A DNA stretch of 27,098 nucleotides from Firmicutes bacterium UBA6806 (lineage in GTDB: Bacteria; Bacillota; Clostridia; Peptostreptococcales; Acidaminobacteraceae). Location: positions 1 through 27,098 of the forward strand of contig DKFC01000007.1 in NCBI GenBank assembly GCA_002452745.1. Reading direction: 5' to 3'. Numbering within the stretch: position 1 is the stretch's first letter; every line of letters starts with the position of its first letter. The position numbers and the translations under genes were made by a program. Positions 21,899 to 27,098 of the stretch are shown in pieces. Under the pieces are notes generated by a model, which was not told the origin of the DNA, made no database searches, and was given only the letters and a program-made list of their open reading frames with translations.

Positions 21899-22402
21899 AT
21901 GAGAGATAATATTACCATGGGAGGAAATCCCGTCAAACTACTTGGAACTGAAATCAAAGTAAACGATATCGCACCTGAATTCACTGCTGTCAATAAGGAC
22001 ATGACGCCTTTCAAATTATCTGACCTCAAGGGAAAACTTAAAATTATTAGCGTTGTCCCTTCTGTTGATACCAAAGTATGTGAATTCCAAACAATTCACT
22101 TCAACGAAGAAGCAACTAAACATCCTGACGTGGTGGTTCTCACCATCAGCGTTGACCTTCCTTTTGCTCAACAGAGATTCTGCGTTGCAAATGACATCGA
22201 AAATTCAATTGTTGTCTCTGACCACAGAGAATTGGATTTCGGCATGAAATACGGCTTTGCAATTGAAGGCATCAGACTTCTTTCAAGGGGAATCGTCGTT
22301 ATTGATAAAGAAGACAAAGTGAGATACGTTGAATATGTCAAAGAAGTGGGAACACACCCTGACTATGAAAAAGTTCTCGAGTTCGTTGAAGGACTCGCTT
22401 AG
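21899..22402 (+). CDS. tpx: Thiol peroxidase (atypical 2-Cys peroxiredoxin)
   Basis: 167 aa. The peroxidatic cysteine is C61 in PSVDTKVCEFQT, and the resolving cysteine is C95 in QQRFCVAND; this pair defines Tpx. The N-terminus GNPVKLLGTEIKVND and the C-terminal VRYVEYV and HPDYEKVLEF blocks are also typical. It reduces H2O2 and alkyl hydroperoxides using thioredoxin, in the cytosol. TTGGAGG lies 7 nt upstream of the ATG, and a TATAAT (21857-21862) lies upstream of that without a clear -35 box. Single-gene unit with its own terminator. The DnaA-box cluster begins about 160 bp upstream of its putative promoter. Confidence 0.95.
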   Translation: MRDNITMGGNPVKLLGTEIKVNDIAPEFTAVNKDMTPFKLSDLKGKLKIISVVPSVDTKVCEFQTIHFNEEATKHPDVVVLTISVDLPFAQQRFCVANDIENSIVVSDHRELDFGMKYGFAIEGIRLLSRGIVVIDKEDKVRYVEYVKEVGTHPDYEKVLEFVEGLA

Positions 22403-22436
22403 TCAAAATTAAAATTCATGTTAGTGCCATAAAAAT

Positions 22437-22487
22437 CGGCCATTGCAATTATCTAATAGATAGTCAATGGCCGTCTTTATTTTTTTG
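22437..22487. terminator. Terminator between tpx and lysO
   Basis: Stem CGGCCATTG / CAATGGCCG (22437-22445, 22465-22473), extended by an inner TATCTA/TAGATA pairing. It is followed by TCTTTATTTTTTT on the plus strand and ATTTTTAT on the minus strand, so it serves both convergent units. Confidence 0.9.
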
Positions 22488-22535
22488 AAAGTCTAAGCCG
22501 CTTAAGGTCTAAAACCGAAGACTTGATATTTAAGG

Positions 22536-23126
22536 TTAAATATTGAGGATAAACGGCACCAATATCGGCACTAAAATAGACAGAATAAGTCCTGTTGTAA
22601 ACGATAAAATCGCCGTCTCAGCATTGGTGTTCTTCGATACAATCGGAAGCGTCGTGTCCATTGCAGTTGCCCCAGAAGGCGCAATTGCCTCCACAAATCC
22701 AATGTGTTTTGCCACAAATGGTATCATCATAATCGCCAAAATTTCTCTGATGACATTTGTGAGGAACGCCAGCACGGAAAGTTCTGAGCTATAAGGTGCA
22801 ATAATAATTGCCGAAAGAGAATACCAGCCAAAACCCGCTCCAATTGCCCCAGATTCATTGACTGGGTATCCGAGCATGAAACCCAGCAGCACAGAACCCA
22901 GAATACTCCCCGCAGCAACACCCATAGGCACTAAGATAAACAATGGTCCTGATTTTTTTAAATCCTTTAAAATATCTTTATTCTTACCTATGTCGATTCC
23001 GACGAAGAAGAGCAAAAGACATAGCCCGATATTCAACATATAATCGGTTATACCGTAAAAATTATCCGGCATGAACAACCCCATAATCGTCCCTAGAACC
23101 ACCACGCCAATTATTTTTAGAGTCAT
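22536..23126 (-). CDS. lysO: LysO-family lysine exporter, C-terminal half as separate protein
   Basis: 196 aa, hydrophobic throughout. It matches the C-terminal DUF340 part of LysO (YbjE): LGLFMP-like start, FFVGIDIGKN, GAGFGWYSLSAIII, FLTNVIREI, and GATAMDTTLPIVSKNT, the last being the most conserved block. E. coli LysO is one ~299-aa protein; here its two halves are separate genes. This gene's ATG overlaps the stop of the N-terminal-half gene by 4 nt (ATGA), so the two are translationally coupled and presumably assemble in the membrane. Export of lysine (and toxic analogues) is the family function; the substrate is inferred. Confidence 0.85.
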   Translation of the reverse strand: MTLKIIGVVVLGTIMGLFMPDNFYGITDYMLNIGLCLLLFFVGIDIGKNKDILKDLKKSGPLFILVPMGVAAGSILGSVLLGFMLGYPVNESGAIGAGFGWYSLSAIIIAPYSSELSVLAFLTNVIREILAIMMIPFVAKHIGFVEAIAPSGATAMDTTLPIVSKNTNAETAILSFTTGLILSILVPILVPFILNI

Positions 23127-23416
23127 GACCTCACCCCCTTGATGCCCATATAGAGCTTTCTAAGCAACAGCACCATAACGACACTGAACACCACCGAGAT
23201 GGCTGCATAGAGTGTTGCGTGAATCCCAATTTTCAAAAAAGCCTTGATAACTCTGTCATCCATGCCAATTCTAAGTCCCATGGTAAAAAGTAAAATATAG
23301 AGACAAGCCATTTGAATATGCTCCACTTTGTCAAATACCTTCTTCGAAACCACACCACGATAGCTCAGAAAGGCCCCAGCCACTAATAAAATCAAATAAA
23401 GCAAAATACTACTCAT
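23123..23416 (-). CDS. LysO-family exporter, N-terminal half
   Basis: 97 aa from the ATG at 23414-23416, with GAGGAGA about 5 nt upstream; the longer open frame lies inside sfsA. Three hydrophobic segments are visible. VEHIQMACLYILLFTMGLRIGMDD (read in part: LLFTMGLRIG) matches the N-terminal half of LysO-type transporters. It overlaps sfsA by 8 nt upstream and the second half-gene by 4 nt downstream. Together with that gene it makes one LysO equivalent. It is too small to transport alone. Confidence 0.8.
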   Translation of the reverse strand: MSSILLYLILLVAGAFLSYRGVVSKKVFDKVEHIQMACLYILLFTMGLRIGMDDRVIKAFLKIGIHATLYAAISVVFSVVMVLLLRKLYMGIKGVRS

Positions 23417-24143
23417 AACGTCTCTCCTCAATTGATAAAATCCCCTTGTACACAAAGGCTCTCTTCTCTTCATCGTAAACCACATTGCAAGGATAGACCT
23501 CCACGCCTGAAGCTAAGGCTTCGTAGAAGGTCCTGTAGAACTTAGGGTCTGTTTCATAGTTGGGTTCAAAAGATTCAGCTTCACTTAAAATCAACAGGAG
23601 AACAGCCGCTCTCTCTTTTCTCTCTTGGACAATTGTCATCAATTCCTCCAGATGTCTCCTCCCCCTATCCGTCGGTGCATCTGGAAACTTAGCCAGACCG
23701 TCCACAGAAAGCGAACACCCCTTCACTTCTACCCAAACTACGTTTCCAGAAGTTGTTTGAAGTTTAAAGTCCAACCTCGAGTGACCAATTTTGACCTCTG
23801 GCTGATAGCCACTGAGCAATCCAAAAGGAGATGTTTCCAAATTTAGAATCGCCTCAGCTATGTAGCGGTGATATCCCGAGTGAACCAGAATCCACTCGCC
23901 CCCTTTCTTCGCCAAAATCATATCCCAATCTGTCTTCCTCTTTTCCGCTGCTGCCCATTTGATATAACAAGGATTTTCTGGATACAAAAGTTCTTTCAAT
24001 CTTCCCGGATCGTGAACATGAACGGTCTCCAATTCGCCATCGACCTCAACTTTGGCCAAATAGCGATTGGGTCTTTCTATAAATATGCCCTCTTTGAGCT
24101 CCGGAAGCTCAAGTAAGGTAATTGGCTGACTCATCTGTGTCAT
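23409..24143 (-). CDS. sfsA: SfsA family protein (sugar fermentation stimulation homolog)
   Basis: 244 aa from the ATG at 24141-24143, 6 nt after AGGAGG; two other in-frame ATGs (24156-24158 and 24132-24134) are possible. The N-terminal OB-like part has RPNRYLAKVEVDG and VHVHDPGRLKELL, the classic SfsA signature. The C-terminal part has a PD-(D/E)xK-like site: D125 (SRLDFKL) and E139-x-K141 (WVEVKG), followed by FPDAPTDRGRRHL. SfsA proteins bind nucleic acid and have a nuclease-like fold, but their role is poorly defined. It is the first gene of a three-gene overlapping operon with the split lysO. A TATAAT lies in the short gap after the upstream terminator. Confidence 0.92.
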   Translation of the reverse strand: MTQMSQPITLLELPELKEGIFIERPNRYLAKVEVDGELETVHVHDPGRLKELLYPENPCYIKWAAAEKRKTDWDMILAKKGGEWILVHSGYHRYIAEAILNLETSPFGLLSGYQPEVKIGHSRLDFKLQTTSGNVVWVEVKGCSLSVDGLAKFPDAPTDRGRRHLEELMTIVQERKERAAVLLLILSEAESFEPNYETDPKFYRTFYEALASGVEVYPCNVVYDEEKRAFVYKGILSIEERRYE

Positions 24144-24185
24144 CGTCCTCCTCCTCATCGTCTAATTTCCTACTTTCATTATAAC

Positions 24186-24210
24186 AAAAAAGGACACCTA
24201 TGTGCCCTTT
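24186..24210 (-). terminator. Terminator of the LTA-synthase-like gene
   Basis: Minus strand: AAAGGGCAC-N4-GTGTCCTTT (one G-U pair), then a T run. It lies 14 nt after the sulfatase gene stop and just upstream of the sfsA start region. Confidence 0.88.
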
Positions 24211-24223
24211 ATTCATCTGACCT

Positions 24224-26305
24224 TTAATTTTCATTATCCACTTTATAAACATTGGACTTTGTAATGATATTGCCATCATCAGTGAGCAATTCAAACTTAA
24301 GTGTGTCATTCGGTCTCAACGATGTCGATACCTCAACTTCTCCACTGTCCACGTATTTAAACTCAACAGATGCATTGTTAACATAGAGTGTCATGCCCTC
24401 GTAGAAATTTGAACCCTTTATTACAGTCTGCTCTGGCTCAATTTCTGCTTTCTCAATCAAAATCTGATTGAGTTCTTCGTTGTAATGTGCATTTTTAGAA
24501 TCTATCCACGCCTTATAATTCGAATCATAACGCGTATCTCTGAGGTTCTTATAGAGAAGGCTGTAACGAGCTAGTGCCATCTGATAGGCCTCACTTTTGG
24601 TGTTCACCGTCTCCCCATTGGCATCGACGCCATAAGTTCTGAGCAAGAGCGGCATTTCTCTACCAAGAACCGCCACTTCCTTCATGTAATTTGGCATTTC
24701 AAGTCCCAATTTCTCAAGGATTAACGCCGGCATGTAGGAGGCGTTAATCGGTTTCATTTCAACTGATTTGTCAGAGTAGTTCGACCAGAGAATATAAGGC
24801 ACGGTCATCATCCTGAGGTCTTGCTGAAGGGCACTGCTACTTTCATGCCCAACATATTTTGACTCTCTGTAGGCAAGATAGTCATCTCCCAGCATAGGCA
24901 AATGATCCCCATAAAACAAGACAATCGTAGGCTCATCAATTGATTTCAAATATTCAATCAACCGGTCAAGCTCTAAATCTGAATAATACAATCCCTGAAC
25001 ATAATTTTTTAAAAAGTAGTTGCTATCGTTGCTAAATTTGTCCAACACATGTACATTTATCTGGTCTTCTTCAAATCTAAAGTTTCCATACGGACCGTGA
25101 TTTTGCATTGTCACTGCAAAATTAAAAACGGGCTTGTCATTCTCTTCTATTACTTTGATAATTTCGTCTGTCAGATACTTATCGGAAGTATAACAGCCAT
25201 AAAGTTCTGGTTTTTCCATGTATTCAATAGATTTAAACTCATCAAATCCCATGTATTTATAGACGTTCATTCGATTATAGTACCAAGACATATAAGGATG
25301 AAGCGCCACTGATTTATAACCATTAGCCTTAAATATTGAAGCAAGTGACGGCAAAGGCGACTTGAGCTCATTTGGATACACCATGTACCAGTCACTCGAA
25401 AAATTCTTAAGCGTCATCCCAGTGAGAACTTCGAATTCCGTGTTGGAAGTCCCACCGCCAATAACAGGGACGTACATCTCCCCATAAACACTCTCATCTC
25501 GAAGAGCTTCAAAGTGTTTTAACGGGTTTTCGCTGATTTTTATTCCCATTTTATTGATGTCCCAAAATGCCTCACTCTGTATGATAATCACATTTGGCTT
25601 TTCATATGAAGCCCATGTCCCATCTGGGTTCTCATAGTTCTCGATATCACTTTTTATCTTTGAATCAGCTGGTTTCAAATATGCCGCGTCAAAAGCAGGT
25701 CTTATTCTGGTCTTATTGGATAAGTGGTATACAAATCCTGTTTTCATGATGTCCATACTGCTAGAATAGAGCAATTGTCCCACCCCCAGCGTTGAGATGG
25801 ATAGAAATGCCACAGAGAGCATTACAAGTTGATGCCCCTTGATTCGCCTACACTTCAATACTTTATAATAGACGATTCCCAAACCTGCGACAATTAGCCC
25901 AAAAATGCCAACATATATAAAAGTCTTTACATTAGCAAGCTGGGGCATCAGCGCCCAAACTTCTCTGATGAGAAAGGCGTCTTCTATGTCCAGTGGAACG
26001 TTTCTAAGAGCGTATTTACCGCTGTTAATCGCTCCAAATATTAAAAGCAGATCCGACATGAGCGCCGTCACCAAAAAAACGCGCCCCGTTATTAAAATCA
26101 AAGTGCCTGCAATTAGCATCACGGTGGCTAGATTCATGAGAAATAAGTCAAAATCAGTTACAAGCCATGTTCCTGTCTTTAAAAAACTCCGTCTGAGCAT
26201 CACTTCATCCAGTAGAATTACCACTGAAAAAATCGCCAGCAATTTAAACACGGTCTTATAGTGCTCTCGCCACTGTCCCAAAAATCTTTCAATCAAATGC
26301 TTCAT
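24224..26305 (-). CDS. LTA-synthase-family membrane sulfatase/phosphoglycerol transferase
   Basis: 693 aa. Five to six membrane segments occupy residues about 18-185. An extracellular sulfatase-fold domain follows (about 235-560). Catalytic and metal sites are visible: E245 (IIQSEAFWD), nucleophile T286 (GGGTSNTEFEVLTG), and D467-H468 (FYGDHLPMLG). HGPYGNF (403-409) and the 330-375 block are also family features. Such enzymes transfer phosphoglycerol from phosphatidylglycerol onto teichoic acid or related glycans. Residues about 620-693 form an extra beta-rich, Ig/TIG-like tail not present in S. aureus LtaS. A GAGGAAA RBS precedes the ATG. Whether it makes lipoteichoic acid or decorates another polymer is not determinable. 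Confidence 0.9.
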   Translation of the reverse strand: MKHLIERFLGQWREHYKTVFKLLAIFSVVILLDEVMLRRSFLKTGTWLVTDFDLFLMNLATVMLIAGTLILITGRVFLVTALMSDLLLIFGAINSGKYALRNVPLDIEDAFLIREVWALMPQLANVKTFIYVGIFGLIVAGLGIVYYKVLKCRRIKGHQLVMLSVAFLSISTLGVGQLLYSSSMDIMKTGFVYHLSNKTRIRPAFDAAYLKPADSKIKSDIENYENPDGTWASYEKPNVIIIQSEAFWDINKMGIKISENPLKHFEALRDESVYGEMYVPVIGGGTSNTEFEVLTGMTLKNFSSDWYMVYPNELKSPLPSLASIFKANGYKSVALHPYMSWYYNRMNVYKYMGFDEFKSIEYMEKPELYGCYTSDKYLTDEIIKVIEENDKPVFNFAVTMQNHGPYGNFRFEEDQINVHVLDKFSNDSNYFLKNYVQGLYYSDLELDRLIEYLKSIDEPTIVLFYGDHLPMLGDDYLAYRESKYVGHESSSALQQDLRMMTVPYILWSNYSDKSVEMKPINASYMPALILEKLGLEMPNYMKEVAVLGREMPLLLRTYGVDANGETVNTKSEAYQMALARYSLLYKNLRDTRYDSNYKAWIDSKNAHYNEELNQILIEKAEIEPEQTVIKGSNFYEGMTLYVNNASVEFKYVDSGEVEVSTSLRPNDTLKFELLTDDGNIITKSNVYKVDNEN

Positions 26306-26399
26306 TTCAATTTCCTCTATTGCGCTCTTAGGCGCATTCTATTCTATTAGTCTTGTTACGACTCCCTGCCGATATGGATCAAGGAATAATACGAGGCTA

Positions 26400-26428
26400 A
26401 TTATATACCACTTTATTAGGGCATACAA
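26400..26428 (-). promoter_or_regulatory. Promoter of the LTA-synthase-like gene
   Basis: Minus strand: TTGTAT (26423-26428), 17-bp spacer, TATAAT (26400-26405). A leader of about 90 nt follows, with a small TGCGC/GCGCA hairpin. Confidence 0.65.
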
Positions 26429-26482
26429 TAGAGTTTTTTCTTTCTAAAGAAATTTTAATGTTGCACAGATATTCGAACAACC

Positions 26483-27098
26483 CTACAACTTATAGTACTT
26501 CTCCATGTCAAATTTCCGTTTAAGACCTTGTGCGTTCATATATCGAATTTTGCCAAAAATGGCACGCTCACGCCATGGCCTGTCATGCTTTCCAAAAATC
26601 CATGCGATTCCAGTGTATCCATTGGCATCTCTTCCATCTAATTCGTATTTGTCATTTAAATAAATCAGCCTTTCAAAAGCCTCTTTAGGTGTCTTTGACC
26701 ATTCCAGCACTTTTTTGCCCCAGTACATACGCATATAGCTGTTCATATGTCCTGTCGTGACCATCTCCAACTGAGCTCGGTTGAAAAAATCATCTTCCGT
26801 TTGTCCCAGTTCAATGGCTTCAAGAGAATAAATCTCTCGTACATCTCCCACATGTTCCATAAGGGAATCGAAAGCCCATGCTGGCAAAATTTGATCTAAC
26901 CCTTCTTTATAGTGTTTATTGTAATAGACAAAATTGATTGCGAGTTCTCGCCTGACCACCAATTGTTCCACATAGTCATCAGACATAAATCCACTTGCTA
27001 AAATTCGCCTGTAAATTTCAAGTGAACTGATTTGTCCAAAGTGAAGATATGGGCTGAGCTTTGAGTAACAGACGCTGTCCGGTACTGCGCTGTACTTA
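26483..27098 (-). CDS. Class II CPD photolyase, C-terminal part (5' end outside window)
   Basis: The frame continues to the window edge, giving 204 residues; the first in-frame ATG (26984-26986) is internal. SPYLHFGQIS, then LVVRRELAINF, FFNRAQLEMV, TGHMNSYMRMYWGKK, LDGRDANGYTGIAWIFG and HDRPWRERAIFGKIRYM are the FAD- and DNA-binding blocks of class II deoxyribodipyrimidine photolyases. The enzyme uses light to split cyclobutane pyrimidine dimers. Class I blocks are not matched. The N-terminal antenna/Rossmann part is missing from the window. No terminator is obvious after the stop. Confidence 0.93.
   Translation of the reverse strand, partial: KYSAVPDSVCYSKLSPYLHFGQISSLEIYRRILASGFMSDDYVEQLVVRRELAINFVYYNKHYKEGLDQILPAWAFDSLMEHVGDVREIYSLEAIELGQTEDDFFNRAQLEMVTTGHMNSYMRMYWGKKVLEWSKTPKEAFERLIYLNDKYELDGRDANGYTGIAWIFGKHDRPWRERAIFGKIRYMNAQGLKRKFDMEKYYKL

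Noticed and set aside
21605..21899. Chromosomal or plasmid origin at the DnaA-box cluster
   Set aside because: No dnaA, dnaN, rep or par gene and no clear unwinding element are in the window; only a cluster of boxes is supported.
21844..22074. 76-aa open frame opposite tpx
   Set aside because: It lies antisense to the clear tpx gene and has no RBS or recognisable features.

Overview
The window looks like chromosomal DNA of a low-GC, Gram-positive anaerobe of the Clostridia (Bacillota). Signs are strong AGGAGG-type ribosome binding sites, TTG and GTG starts, consensus SigA-like promoters, U-tract terminators, and gene families typical of that group (ClpE with an N-terminal zinc finger, an LTA-synthase-type sulfatase, OhrR, thiol peroxidase, a stand-alone LUD protein, a split LysO). 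Genus cannot be read from the sequence. No tRNA, rRNA, transposase, integrase or CRISPR array was seen. No gap between genes exceeds 300 bases.

Layout. 1-650: 5' part of a secreted repeat protein (minus). 868-3762: two-component operon, a 7TMR-DISM/LytS-type histidine kinase followed by a response regulator with a SARP/BTAD output. 3876-4400: small membrane protein. 4579-6818: plus-strand dsdA (D-serine ammonia-lyase) followed by a DUF89 metal phosphatase. 6940-9288: clpE (minus) with a long inverted repeat in its leader. 9573-10214: LUD-domain protein. 10229-11389: ohrR and a glutathione peroxidase, divergent, with mirrored promoters and a shared operator-like 12-mer. 11455-13936: ABC exporter (ATPase and permease, overlapping). 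14080-14685: SatP/YaaH acetate transporter. 14869-16248: HAD phosphatase, then a small membrane Fe-S protein whose promoter is preceded by a 27-bp tandem repeat. 16262-17754: a fic gene bracketed by two nearly identical 88-bp direct repeats. 17758-21057: minus-strand cluster IMPase / FMN reductase / nitrilase-family amidase / dapF. 21132-21605: PNPOx (NimA-like) protein. 21639-21741: a dense cluster of DnaA-box-like nonamers. 21899-22402: tpx. 22536-24143: sfsA plus lysO split into two overlapping genes. 24224-26305: LTA-synthase-like sulfatase. 26483-27098: 3' part of a class II photolyase.

Together this is a housekeeping region rich in oxidative-stress and damage-control functions (Gpx/OhrR, Tpx, ClpE, DUF89 phosphatase, photolyase, flavin proteins) with one clearly accessory insertion, the fic cassette. 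The strongest leads for something undescribed are the fic gene bracketed by duplicated terminators, where collapsing the repeats restores a compact convergent gene pair, and the DnaA-box cluster between the NimA-like gene and tpx. Next are the clpE leader structure and the dsdA-DUF89 pairing.
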